NCBI GenBank assembly: GCA_017442315.1
Contig: JAFRZX010000170.1
Location: forward strand, 1 to 40,757
Length of the DNA stretch: 40,757 bases
Origin: Bacteroidales bacterium
GTDB lineage: Bacteria; Bacteroidota; Bacteroidia; Bacteroidales; UBA932
Direction of reading: 5' to 3'
The translations under genes and the position numbers were made by a program. This document shows positions 26,165 through 34,608 of this stretch, one piece after another (the first letter of the stretch is position 1; each line of letters opens with the position of its first letter). The notes under the pieces are model-generated. The model saw only the letters and a program-made list of their open reading frames with translations. It was not told the origin of the DNA and ran no database searches.

Positions 26165-26920
26165 ATGAGAGAATTTTTATTCATAATTTTATCTTCGTTC
26201 ATGCTGGTTTCATGTACAGATGGAACTGTGAAGGAATATGGACTGGAAGTTGTGGCAGAGTATCCTCATGATACGGAGTCATATACGCAAGGTTTGTTCT
26301 TTGAAAACGGGCAGATGTACGAAAGTACAGGACTGAAGGGAAAATCTACTTTCCGCAAGGTTGACCTTGCTACTGGAAAGGCATTGGAAAAACTGTCGTT
26401 TGACAGGAAATATTTCGTTGAAGGTTCTGTAATGCTTAACGGCTCCTTGTATGTGCTGACCTGGGATTCAAGGTGTGCGTTTGTCTATGATGCCGGTACC
26501 CTTGAATACAAGTCTTCATGGAGATATCCGCGTGAAGGCTGGGGACTGACCACTGACGGAAAGGAACTCATCGCATCGGACGGGTCAGCAAATCTGTATT
26601 TCATGGACGGGAACTTCTCTCAGAAGCGTAAGGTTCTTGTGACATTGGATGGCCGTCCTATCCGATGGCTTAATGAACTGGAATACATAGATGGAAAGAT
26701 ATGGGCAAATGTCTATACCACAGACGAAATACTGATAATCAATCCTAAAGACGGAAAAGTACAGGGTGTTGTCGACTGCAGGGGCCTGCTTCCAAGGGAG
26801 ATGCGTACTCCTGATACGGATGTTCTGAATGGCATTGCCTATGACGAAGAGACAGGAAAGATATATATAACAGGTAAGAACTGGCCTAAATTATATGAGA
26901 TAAGACTGAAAGAGAAATAA
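26165..26920 (+). CDS. Glutaminyl-peptide cyclotransferase (bacterial QC), lipoprotein
   Basis: Converts N-terminal Gln of exported proteins to pyroglutamate. The beta-propeller blocks of the bacterial/plant-type QC family are present: SYTQGLFFENGQMYESTG, LNELEYIDGKIWANVYTTD and VLNGIAYDEETGKIYITG. Starting at ATG 26165 the protein is 251 aa with a lipoprotein signal ending MLVSC (Cys17). This suits a periplasmic enzyme acting on the pyroglutamate N-termini common in Bacteroidota exported proteins. Only about 14 nt separate its stop from the TPP riboswitch, so the next gene may be read from the same transcript. Confidence 0.9.
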   Translation: MREFLFIILSSFMLVSCTDGTVKEYGLEVVAEYPHDTESYTQGLFFENGQMYESTGLKGKSTFRKVDLATGKALEKLSFDRKYFVEGSVMLNGSLYVLTWDSRCAFVYDAGTLEYKSSWRYPREGWGLTTDGKELIASDGSANLYFMDGNFSQKRKVLVTLDGRPIRWLNELEYIDGKIWANVYTTDEILIINPKDGKVQGVVDCRGLLPREMRTPDTDVLNGIAYDEETGKIYITGKNWPKLYEIRLKEK

Positions 26921-26930
26921 CATTAACTAT

Positions 26931-27010
26931 ATATTGCAGGGGTGCCCGACAGGGCTGAGATCATACCCGATGAACCTGATGCCGGTAATGCGGACGTAGG
27001 GATGCAGAAT
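26931..27010 (+). promoter_or_regulatory. TPP riboswitch (THI element)
   Basis: The conserved thi-box parts are all present: GGGCTGAGATCATACCC (26953-26969), GATGAACCTGAT and CGGACGTAGGGATGCAG (26991-27006). P1 can form from TGCA (26935-26938) and TGCA (27003-27006). It should bind thiamine pyrophosphate and lower expression of the TonB-dependent receptor. The expression platform probably includes the perfect 8-bp hairpin at 27015-27034. Confidence 0.95.
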
Positions 27011-27014
27011 CTCA

Positions 27015-27034
27015 TGTGTATTCTCCAATACACA
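27015..27034 (+). promoter_or_regulatory. Hairpin in expression platform of TPP riboswitch
   Basis: TGTGTATT and AATACACA form a perfect 8-bp stem with a 4-nt loop. No T run follows, so it is more likely a translational switch element than a simple terminator. Its 3-prime arm overlaps CACCCCTTGCA (27033-27043), which can also pair with the aptamer 5-prime strand TGCAGGGGTG (26935-26944). Confidence 0.5.
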
Positions 27035-27059
27035 CCCCTTGCATAAATGTGTCAACATT

Positions 27060-29393
27060 ATGCGAGGTTTTTTATTTTCAGCAGCGTTCATCACGCTCTT
27101 TCCGGGTATCGTACAAGGTACGGAACCCGAAGGTACTGTCGAGAATCTTGACAGTGCGGTAGTCGTTACCTCCCGTGCAGGAGATAATACTCCTGTGACT
27201 TATTCCATGGTTTCACGCGAACAGTTGCGTTCAGTGAACCCTATGAATTCATTACCTATGACCCTTGCCCTGCAGCCATCTGTTGTCGCTGTAAATGAAG
27301 GCGGAACCGGACTTGGTTATTCAAAAATGACTGTCAGAGGATCCAAAGGGTCCCAGATCAATGTTACCTTGAACGGAGTGACTCTCAATGATGCCGAATC
27401 CCAGGAGGTCTTTTGGGTGAATATTCCGTCGCTTTCCGGAATGCTCAGCAGTATCCAGCTGCAAAGGGGACTGGGGACTACGGCATCCGGTTCAGGTGCA
27501 TTCGGAGCAAGCATTAATATGAGTACTTCGGGAGTCGGAAACAGACCATATGCTTCCGTAGACCTGGGATATGGGTCATATGATACATTTACTGCTGCGG
27601 CATCTGTCGGTACAGGGCTGACAAAAAGCGGTGTTTTCTTTGATTTTGCCTTTTCGCGCGGATTTACTGATGGATATATCCGTAATGCATTTGCTGATGT
27701 GCGCTCTGCCTTGGCTGTCCTTGGGTGGATGAATGAGAAGAATTCGATCAGAATGACATGGCTGTATGGTGACCAGCATACCGGTATTACATGGCATGGT
27801 ATAGATCTGGACCAATATGCCGAAGACAGAAGGTATAATCCTGCGGGCGAGTATTATGACAGTTATGGCAATGTCCGTTATTATGATAATGATACTGACA
27901 ATTATACACAGCATCATCTGCAGCTCAATTACACCCGTCAGTTCGGCATGAGGACGGTCTGGAGCTCCACGCTCAACTGGACTCATGGAAACGGATGGTA
28001 TGAGAATTATAATTCTGGAGACACGTTCCATGACTACAACTTCCGTGATGATTGGAAATATGAGGTCTGCGCTCCGACGGGAGAAGTCCAGCAGGTCTGG
28101 ACTGCAGACTCCGAGGCTGACTTCATAGTTCAGGAAGCAATGCTCAATGATTATCTTGTCTTCAATTCAGACATACGCTACAATGGTGATTCAATGAAAC
28201 TTACTGCAGGTCTGAATCTTTCGCGCTATGATGGAGACCATATCGGGAGACTTCTGTGGAATGATGTACTTGGTGAATCTTATGATTATTCGTCTCATGA
28301 CTGGTACCTTAACAACGGATTGAAGCAGGAAGCCAATGTTTTTGTCAGGGCTGAATACACTCCATTGGAATGGCTTACCGCATATGGTGACCTCCAGTAT
28401 CGTGGAGTGAAACTTGACATGTCGGGGCCGGAGGACGACAGGATACCGTTGGATCATTCTGCCGTCTGGAATTTCTTCAATCCGAGAGCCGGTCTTTCAT
28501 TTCACTGGTCACCAGGACACAAGGCATATCTGTCAGCAGCCCTTGGACATCGTGAGCCTGGTAGAAGCGATATAAAGGAAAACATCAAGAATGCCCATAT
28601 TGCTGCGGAGGCTGGAATAGACGGTGAAGGTGTTTCTCTCAGACCGGAAAAGATGCTGGATGTGGAAGTCGGCTATACCTATGCTTCAGAAAACCTGTCT
28701 TTGTCGGCAAACGTATACCTTATGGAATATTGGGATATGCTGCTAGAGACAGGGCGTCTTACCAGTGTAGGATATGCAATCAAGGAAAATGTGGACAGGA
28801 GCTGGAGAAGAGGAATCGAATTGTCGGGCTCCTGGCAGGCTCTGCCGTGGTTGCGTGCTGATGCCAATCTGACCTTGAGTGTCAACAGGATAAAGAATTA
28901 TACCGAATATATTCAGAATATAGATGATCTGGATAACTGGAACATGACAGGTCGGACGACAGCGTTTACTTACGGAAAGGCAGTCATGCTGATGTCGCCA
29001 TCTGTTACATCCATGGCTCAGCTTACCTTCATGCCGTTCCGTGGCATATCCTCTAATTCGCTCAAGACGCTTGCCCTTAAAATAAACGGAAGGTACGTCG
29101 GGAAACAATATCTCGACAACACCATGACAGACAGCAGGTCCATTCCTGGCTACTTCGTATCAGATCTGTCTCTCAGTCATGAATTCAGAATAGGAAAATC
29201 CACGGAAACGGGAGGTCGGGAAAGTGCCGTAGGTATAGCTTTTTATGTGAACAATCTGTTCAATAACATGTATTATGCGGACGGATGGTGCTGGAAGAAC
29301 TGGTCGGAAAAAGAAAATGAAGTTACGGATGGCATCGGAATATATCCTCAGGCCCCACGCAACTTCATGCTGAAATTGAGTTATCGTTTCTGA
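27060..29393 (+). CDS. TonB-dependent receptor, likely thiamine or thiamine-precursor transporter
   Basis: Outer-membrane beta-barrel importer. ATG 27060 gives a 777-aa protein with a signal peptide (MRGFLFSAAFITL…VQG). A plug domain follows, with QPSVVAVNEGGTG, SKMTVRGSKGSQINVTLNGV and ASGSGAFGASINMST (about residues 60-150), then a 22-strand-type barrel ending in the C-terminal Phe signature MLKLSYRF. It lacks the N-terminal CarboxypepD-like domain of SusC proteins and no SusD partner follows. The TPP riboswitch in its leader strongly implies uptake of thiamine or a related compound. An in-frame TTG at 27039 is an unlikely start. Confidence 0.92.
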   Translation: MRGFLFSAAFITLFPGIVQGTEPEGTVENLDSAVVVTSRAGDNTPVTYSMVSREQLRSVNPMNSLPMTLALQPSVVAVNEGGTGLGYSKMTVRGSKGSQINVTLNGVTLNDAESQEVFWVNIPSLSGMLSSIQLQRGLGTTASGSGAFGASINMSTSGVGNRPYASVDLGYGSYDTFTAAASVGTGLTKSGVFFDFAFSRGFTDGYIRNAFADVRSALAVLGWMNEKNSIRMTWLYGDQHTGITWHGIDLDQYAEDRRYNPAGEYYDSYGNVRYYDNDTDNYTQHHLQLNYTRQFGMRTVWSSTLNWTHGNGWYENYNSGDTFHDYNFRDDWKYEVCAPTGEVQQVWTADSEADFIVQEAMLNDYLVFNSDIRYNGDSMKLTAGLNLSRYDGDHIGRLLWNDVLGESYDYSSHDWYLNNGLKQEANVFVRAEYTPLEWLTAYGDLQYRGVKLDMSGPEDDRIPLDHSAVWNFFNPRAGLSFHWSPGHKAYLSAALGHREPGRSDIKENIKNAHIAAEAGIDGEGVSLRPEKMLDVEVGYTYASENLSLSANVYLMEYWDMLLETGRLTSVGYAIKENVDRSWRRGIELSGSWQALPWLRADANLTLSVNRIKNYTEYIQNIDDLDNWNMTGRTTAFTYGKAVMLMSPSVTSMAQLTFMPFRGISSNSLKTLALKINGRYVGKQYLDNTMTDSRSIPGYFVSDLSLSHEFRIGKSTETGGRESAVGIAFYVNNLFNNMYYADGWCWKNWSEKENEVTDGIGIYPQAPRNFMLKLSYRF

Positions 29394-29395
29394 TG

Positions 29396-29662
29396 CTACT
29401 CTGCAATGCCTGCATTAGTCCAGGCATTGCAGAGTGTTTCCGAATCCTTGAGTGCCAGCTCTTTGTCTATACCATACTCTGCTACGAGAAGATCGGCCAT
29501 ATCTTCTGCTGAGAATTCCTTTCCTATAAGCTGTTTCCATAGGAATGCAGCTGATGAATTCAATGATATCAGTTTGTTGAAATTGATGTGTTCAAGGCCT
29601 TCTCCTGCCACAATGTTCTCCCCGCATATTTCACGGAGAACGAATCCGTCTTTGATTTTCAT
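29396..29662 (-). CDS. PqqD-like peptide-chaperone protein
   Basis: 88-aa protein with the PqqD/RiPP-recognition-element pattern: KIKDGFVLREICGENIVAGE, INFNKLISLNSSAAFLWKQL and then a helical tail. Such domains bind leader peptides for radical-SAM or other RiPP enzymes. No radical-SAM, precursor or export gene lies nearby, so this is a stand-alone copy. It converges on the TonB receptor gene with only 2 nt between the stops. A TACCTTTG box on the minus strand lies 25 nt upstream. Confidence 0.82.
   Translation of the reverse strand: MKIKDGFVLREICGENIVAGEGLEHINFNKLISLNSSAAFLWKQLIGKEFSAEDMADLLVAEYGIDKELALKDSETLCNAWTNAGIAE
29398..29435. terminator. Long hairpin inside the 3-prime end of the PqqD-like gene
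   Basis: ACTCTGCAATGCCTG (29398-29412) and CAGGCATTGCAGAGT (29421-29435) form a perfect 15-bp stem with an 8-nt loop. It begins 5 nt after the TonB receptor stop and covers the last 12 or so codons of the PqqD-like gene. It probably terminates the receptor transcript (plus strand, then gtttc) although the T tract is poor. Confidence 0.6.
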
Positions 29663-29686
29663 ATATGAAATGTTGAATTAGGGTGT

Positions 29687-29694
29687 CAAAGGTA
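29687..29694 (-). promoter_or_regulatory. Minus-7 box for PqqD-like gene
   Basis: TACCTTTG on the minus strand, 24 nt before the start codon. A CAA (minus TTG) at 29717-29719 is spaced by 22 nt, slightly long. It is divergent from the GH3 promoter. Confidence 0.5.
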
Positions 29695-29702
29695 GTCATT
29701 TA

Positions 29703-29734
29703 TTTGACAATGTATTCAACTTTATTTAATTTTG
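29703..29734 (+). promoter_or_regulatory. Bacteroidota-type promoter for GH3 gene
   Basis: TTTG (29703-29706), a 20-nt spacer and TAATTTTG (29727-29734): an excellent match to the consensus. Transcription would start near 29741, so the coding start must be the ATG at 29769 rather than the open codons further upstream. Confidence 0.8.
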
Positions 29735-29768
29735 TGTGATTTTGAAATTTAAAAAAACGGATGTGATT

Positions 29769-32084
29769 ATGAAGCTTTCCAGATTTTTAGCGGTGTCTGC
29801 GGCAGTGGCTGCAGTGACCGCATGTGTCTGCCGTAACGGAGTAGAACCGGCTGTTCCATATGATGCAGAGCTTGAATCAAGGGTTGAGCAGGTGCTCAAA
29901 AGGATGACCTTGGAGGAAAAGGTCGGTCAGATGACGCAGATTACTGCAACAGCCATTGCAAATGGCCTGGATATTACTCCTGCAGGTGATTCCATCATCC
30001 GTACATATAAAGTCGGGTCTATACTGAATACTCCAGGTGATATAGCCCAGTCTCCGGAAGGATATGACAGGTTCATAGAGGAACTGAACCGCATCTCAAT
30101 GGAGGAAATGGGAATACCATGTCTTTATGGCCTTGACCATATCCACGGAGTGACATATGTCGCAGGAGGCGTCCTTTTCCCTCAGGAAATCAATATAGCT
30201 GCAACCTTCAACCGTCAGCATGCTTTCAATATGGGAAAGGTTACAGCATATGAGAGCCGTGCGGCAAATGTGCCATGGACATTCTCTCCTACGATGGACC
30301 TTGGACGCAATCCTGAGTGGCCGCGCATGTGGGAAAGCTTTGGAGAAGATACATATGTGAATGCTCAGATGGCTGTTGCGGAAGTCAAAGGTATGCAGGG
30401 TGACGATCCTAATCATGTCGGCCCTTACAATATTGCGGCATGTGCAAAGCATTTCATGGGATATGGCGTACCTGTCACAGGTCAGGACAGGACACCGGCT
30501 TCCATTGCGGCTTCGGAGCTCCGTGAGAAGCATTTTGAGCCTTTCAAGGAAGCTATGAAGGCCGGTGCTCTCAGCATTATGGTGAACTCTGCGAGCAATA
30601 ACGGAATGCCTTTCCATTGCAATACTGAACTTCTGACAAAATGGGTCAAGGAAGATCTCTGCTGGGATGGAATGATAGTTACGGACTGGGCGGACATCAA
30701 TAACCTTTATACTCGTGAGCGTGTGGCATCATCAAAGAAAGAAGCTGTCAAGCTTGCGATAAATGCCGGAATCGACATGGCGATGGTTCCGTATGAGTGT
30801 CAGTTCGCAATCGACCTTAAGGAACTTGTCGAGGAAGGAGAAGTCCCTATGTCGCGTGTGGATGATGCTGTACGTCGTGTGCTACGCCTTAAATTCCGTC
30901 TTGGACTGTTTGATACACCAGATACATATCTTGCTGACTATCCTGAGTTTGGAGGCAAGGCTCATGCTGAGCTTGCTTATAGAGCTGCCGTAGAGTCGGA
31001 AGTACTTCTCAAGAACAATGGCATACTTCCATTGAAAAAGGATCTGCGTATCCTGCTCACGGGGCCTAATGCTAATTCGATGAGGACTCTCAATGGCGGA
31101 TGGTCGTATACATGGCAGGGACATGGTGCATCAAAGCCGGAGTTTACTCAGAAGTACAACACAATCTATGAGGCTCTTTCTGAAAAGTTCGATAATCTGA
31201 CCTATGTTCCCGGAGTTGAATATCATCTTGACGGTACTGACTGGCAGTATGATGAGGATACCGGAATCAAAGAAGCTGTAAGGGCTGCCAGGAGGTCTGA
31301 GGTCATCATTGCCTGCATAGGTGAAAACTCCTACTGCGAGACTCCGGGCAATGATGTGGATCTGAGCCTTTCTGATAATCAGATCAGACTTGTGAAGGCT
31401 CTTGCCGCAACAGGCAGACCGTTGATCCTGATCTTGAATGAAGGACGTCCGCGCATAATTAATGAGATAGAACCTCTCGCTTCTGCTGTCGTTGATGTCA
31501 TGCTGCCTGGAAATTATGGTGGCGATGCTTTGGCTGCACTTATGTGTGGAGAAGAGAACTTCAGCGGAAAATTGCCGTTCACATATCCTAAGTATACCAA
31601 CAAATTTGCTGTTTATGACTATAAGCCATCTGAAAATCAAGCAGTTATGTCCGGTGTGTATAACTATAATGCAGTGATGGATGTTCAGTGGCCTTTCGGA
31701 CATGGTCTCAGCTATACGGATTTTGAATATTCGGATTTGAAGGTTTCGTCTGTAGAATTCGGTGCAGATGACGTGCTTAAGGTCAGTGTCGATGTCACCA
31801 ATACAGGCAATGTGGCTGGCAAGGAAAGCGTTCTGCTGTTCTCCAGCGACCTGTACGCAAGTTCAACTCCTGATGTGCGTCGTCTGCGTGCTTTTGAGAA
31901 AGTGGATCTTGCTCCGGGACAGACGGCTACTGTGGAATTTGAATTACCGGCCAAGGATCTTGCCTTTGTCAATTATTATGGGAAATGGACTCTTGAGGCA
32001 GGAGATTTCATCCTTTCTGTTGCAGATCAGAGCCAGCTGGTAAAATGTGTTGAAACAATTGTCTGGGAACAGCCAAACATATGA
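29769..32084 (+). CDS. bglX: Glycoside hydrolase family 3 beta-glucosidase, lipoprotein
   Basis: Beta-glycosidase, BglX-like, probably attached to the outer membrane. ATG 29769 gives 771 aa with a lipoprotein signal ending VTAC (Cys19). The N-terminal GH3 barrel has [29 protein letters not shown] and the nucleophile Asp in [11 protein letters not shown] (about residue 305). The alpha/beta second domain (about 400-610) has [19 protein letters not shown] and [12 protein letters not shown] fibronectin-III-like domain ends the protein (about 680-760). Likely substrates are beta-linked glucosides or related oligosaccharides; there is no SusC/D pair next to it. Confidence 0.93.
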   Translation: MKLSRFLAVSAAVAAVTACVCRNGVEPAVPYDAELESRVEQVLKRMTLEEKVGQMTQITATAIANGLDITPAGDSIIRTYKVGSILNTPGDIAQSPEGYDRFIEELNRISMEEMGIPCLYGLDHIHGVTYVAGGVLFPQEINIAATFNRQHAFNMGKVTAYESRAANVPWTFSPTMDLGRNPEWPRMWESFGEDTYVNAQMAVAEVKGMQGDDPNHVGPYNIAACAKHFMGYGVPVTGQDRTPASIAASELREKHFEPFKEAMKAGALSIMVNSASNNGMPFHCNTELLTKWVKEDLCWDGMIVTDWADINNLYTRERVASSKKEAVKLAINAGIDMAMVPYECQFAIDLKELVEEGEVPMSRVDDAVRRVLRLKFRLGLFDTPDTYLADYPEFGGKAHAELAYRAAVESEVLLKNNGILPLKKDLRILLTGPNANSMRTLNGGWSYTWQGHGASKPEFTQKYNTIYEALSEKFDNLTYVPGVEYHLDGTDWQYDEDTGIKEAVRAARRSEVIIACIGENSYCETPGNDVDLSLSDNQIRLVKALAATGRPLILILNEGRPRIINEIEPLASAVVDVMLPGNYGGDALAALMCGEENFSGKLPFTYPKYTNKFAVYDYKPSENQAVMSGVYNYNAVMDVQWPFGHGLSYTDFEYSDLKVSSVEFGADDVLKVSVDVTNTGNVAGKESVLLFSSDLYASSTPDVRRLRAFEKVDLAPGQTATVEFELPAKDLAFVNYYGKWTLEAGDFILSVADQSQLVKCVETIVWEQPNI

Positions 32085-32091
32085 TTGTATC

Positions 32092-32523
32092 ATGAAAGTA
32101 AAGATTGTAAACAGATCCGCATATCCGACTCCGGCTTACGCAACCGAGAAGTCTGCGGGAATGGATCTTAAAGCAGATATTAAGGAACCTGTCACATTGA
32201 ATCCACTGGAAAGGGCAATGATCCCGACTGGTATCTTCATTTCTCTTCCAGACGGTACAGAGGCTCAGGTAAGACCAAGAAGCGGCCTTGCAGCTAAACA
32301 TGGCATTTCGGTTCTGAATGCACCAGGTACGATAGATGCGGATTACCGTGGTGAAGTGAAGGTAATACTTGTCAACTTATCCAATCAGCCATTCGTGGTG
32401 AATCCTGGAGAAAGAATTGCCCAGATGGTAGTGGCCAGATATGAAAAAGTGGAGTGGGATGAAGTCGAGGCCCTTGATGATACAGATAGGGGAGCAGGAG
32501 GTTTCGGTAGCACTGGAGTATAG
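32092..32523 (+). CDS. dut: dUTP diphosphatase
   Basis: Hydrolyses dUTP to dUMP, preventing uracil incorporation into DNA. All five trimeric dUTPase motifs are present in 143 aa: [44 protein letters not shown] and [12 protein letters not shown] 32092 (MKVKIVNRS) fits the family and is 7 nt after the GH3 stop. The strong hairpin at 32562-32591 ends the transcript. Confidence 0.97.
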   Translation: MKVKIVNRSAYPTPAYATEKSAGMDLKADIKEPVTLNPLERAMIPTGIFISLPDGTEAQVRPRSGLAAKHGISVLNAPGTIDADYRGEVKVILVNLSNQPFVVNPGERIAQMVVARYEKVEWDEVEALDDTDRGAGGFGSTGV

Positions 32524-32561
32524 AGGCTCTTGTAAAAAAAACAGATATATGGTATTCTTTA

Positions 32562-32591
32562 TTTTCGGCAAAGTACTAACTTTGCCGAAAA
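32562..32591 (+). terminator. Terminator after dut
   Basis: TTTTCGGCAAAGT (32562-32574) pairs perfectly with ACTTTGCCGAAAA (32579-32591) around a 4-nt loop. The run tttttt follows: a textbook intrinsic terminator. The 3-prime side contains a TAACTTTG box. Confidence 0.9.
32577..32584 (+). promoter_or_regulatory. Possible minus-7 box inside the dut terminator
   Basis: TAACTTTG matches TAnnTTTG. Transcription would start near 32591, 23 nt before the ATG of the frameshifted lipoprotein at 32614. No clear TTTG lies 19-21 nt upstream. Confidence 0.45.
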
Positions 32592-32714
32592 TTTTTTAGC
32601 AAAAGCTGTTCGTATGAATCGTATTGTGTGTTGTTTGATTCTTGCTGCCGTATCTTTCGGTTGTCAGAAACCGATGCCGGCAGATAATCAGAATGAACTT
32701 CCTCCATACACTGA

Positions 32715-32722
32715 GGGGGGGG
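32715..32722 (+). repeat. Homopolymeric G8 tract in coding sequence
   Basis: Eight consecutive G residues at about codon 35 of a lipoprotein gene. With eight, the frame closes 12 nt later; nine would open it fully. Such tracts are classic slipped-strand phase-variation sites. Confidence 0.9.
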
Positions 32723-33293
32723 AACGGATAGGATAACTCTCAGTCTCAGTGAGACAGAACTGGTCGTCCCCAAAGGACAGTATTTCCAACTTCAAGCCAT
32801 AGTCGATCCGGAAGGCACTCCTGTCACATGGGAATCTGATGATGCTGCCATTGTGCGCATAGATAAGAACGGCAGGGGAATGGCTTTCACGCTTGGTCAG
32901 ACCGTAGTCAGGGCTGTTGTTTCAGAGGAAGTTTTCTCAGAATGCGTGATCAAAGTTATAGAGGCTCCTGAGGTAGGTTCCTTCTATTATTCGGATGGTA
33001 CATGGTCTGTATCTCTTGATCCGGATAAAAACGTTGCTGGTGTTGTATTTTGGGTCGGTGACCCTACATTGGAGGATGCTGCATTGAAGCAGGATCACCC
33101 TCATTGTACCCATGGTCTTGTTGTTGCCTTGAATCATGATCAGAAAGGTTATAACTGGCAGACCGGATATGAGGCTTATGGAAAGACCGTGGGAGAGTGG
33201 ATTGAAGCAAATGTACCAGAATATGTCACTGTAACTTCTCCTTGGAATCATAATGAAAATGTCAATGCCATTCGTGGCTATAACAATACAAAA

Positions 33294-33345
33294 GCTATCG
33301 AGGCATTCAATGCTGCTGAAGAGAATGCTGCATGGCCGGTTGATG
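33294..33345 (+). repeat. 52-bp exact direct repeat, copy 1
   Basis: Identical, base for base, to 35509-35560. It encodes AIEAFNAAEENAAWPVD in the C-terminal domains of lipoproteins 1 and 3, which are clearly diverged on both sides. Confidence 0.9.
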
Positions 33346-33709
33346 TAGTCCGGTATGCAGTGCAGTATCGCTCCATTAATCCTGCACCGGAAACTAGCAG
33401 CGATTGGTATATTCCGTCGGTAAAGGAATGTGCTCTCCTGATAGTCGGTGAATTTTCAGGTGATGTGCTTGCTCTTGCCGGCAATATATACAACAAGGCA
33501 TTTCTCGATTATAAGCTTTCCCTGATAGATGGCTCTACTCCTTTGGGAAGGCATGGAGTTGATGATGATATATGGTCGAGCAACGAGCGCGATTCAGAGT
33601 ATGTCTTTTATATGTCTACCTTTGAAGGAAAGGTGTGGATGAATTGGAAGGAGTATGGCTCGGAACATCATCAGGTCCGTTGTATTCTTGCATTTTAATC
33701 TATTATGAT

Positions 33710-34567
33710 ATGAAACGTTTGCTTTCATCAATGGCTCTTGCAGCCGTTGTCGTGTTGTGTCTTTCATGTGACCGTCAAGAAACTCAGACTCAGGGACCAG
33801 AAGAAGTGAAGCAGCCGGATGTTACCAGCCTTCCTGATCCTGTAACGGGAGATTATTATTATTCTGACGGTACCTGGTCTTCTGATCTTAATCCGGAAAA
33901 GACACTGATAGGAATTGTTTATTGGGTCGGAAATCCTTCTGTTGATGATGAGGCTATGCAGCGTGAATGCCCGGAATGCGTTCACGGTCTGGTTGTGTCC
34001 TTGAATCAGGATGCTTCGCCATGGCAGACATCTATGGAGTCATATGGTGATGACGTGTCCTCATGGTTTGGTGATGAAGAAGAGTTTGCGCTTCCATATG
34101 TATCGACGCTTAATGAATCGTTGAATACCCGCAGGGGATACAGCTACACAAAGGCGCTGGAGAAATTCAATTCAGATCCGGTAAATGAGTATTATAAGGT
34201 GGATGCTGTTGAGGCAGTTCTCGAATATAGGTCAGAAGTGCCTGCACCGGTATCTTCCAGTGACTGGTATCTTCCTTCCCCTAAAGAACTTTCATTGATG
34301 TGTTCTGGTGAATATGATGGAAATATACTGAATATACCTGTTCCTTCTATAGAAATGAGGACCCTTCTCAATGACAGGCTTGTTGAAATCGAAGGTGCTT
34401 ACTGGCTCACAGGTGGCGTGTATTGGGCATCCGCAGAATATGATGACAGGGGGACGGATCAACGCGGGTGGATGGTTGCCTGGAATGTGTATTTTACTGA
34501 TGGGGAAGTGAACATCAGTTTTAAGGATTTCGGAAGTGCATATTGCCGCTATATATTGGCCTTTTAA
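33710..34567 (+). CDS. Lipoprotein with Lcl/DUF1566-like C-terminal domain (paralogue 2)
   Basis: 285 aa from ATG 33710. A lipoprotein signal ends VVLCLSC (Cys20). Unlike its neighbours it has no Ig-like domain: a short linker leads straight to the C-terminal domain (about residues 45-285). That domain has YYYSDGTWSSDLNPEK, GIVYWVGNPS, HGLVVSLNQD, SSDWYLPSPKELSLM and the closing CRYILAF. The shared W-Y-L-P-S-x-K-E-L motif is typical of the Lcl/DUF1566 fold. It lies 11 nt after paralogue 1. I reject the in-frame ATG at 33635 because it lies inside paralogue 1 and would hide the signal peptide. Function unknown. Confidence 0.82.
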   Translation: MKRLLSSMALAAVVVLCLSCDRQETQTQGPEEVKQPDVTSLPDPVTGDYYYSDGTWSSDLNPEKTLIGIVYWVGNPSVDDEAMQRECPECVHGLVVSLNQDASPWQTSMESYGDDVSSWFGDEEEFALPYVSTLNESLNTRRGYSYTKALEKFNSDPVNEYYKVDAVEAVLEYRSEVPAPVSSSDWYLPSPKELSLMCSGEYDGNILNIPVPSIEMRTLLNDRLVEIEGAYWLTGGVYWASAEYDDRGTDQRGWMVAWNVYFTDGEVNISFKDFGSAYCRYILAF

Positions 34568-34608
34568 TTGGCTTTCATGGATATTAAGAACTTTAAAATA
34601 TAATCATT

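Larger units (their letters stand above)
32614..33698 (+). pseudogene. Lipoprotein with Ig-like (BIG2) and Lcl/DUF1566-like domains, frameshifted at a G8 tract
   Basis: ATG 32614 starts a lipoprotein signal peptide (MNRIVCCLILAAVSFGC, Cys17). After about 35 codons the frame meets eight G residues (32715-32722) and stops at 32734. In the adjacent frame the protein continues without a break to 33698: a BIG2-like domain (SLSETELVVPKGQYFQLQAI) and then a C-terminal domain (YYSDGTWSVSLDP, HGLVVALNH, SSDWYIPSVKEC, VRCILAF). One extra G (G9) would restore a single 361-aa protein. It is therefore a phase-OFF allele, a true pseudogene, or a homopolymer reading error. Two paralogues follow in tandem. 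Role unknown; a surface or periplasmic lipoprotein is inferred. Confidence 0.75.
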
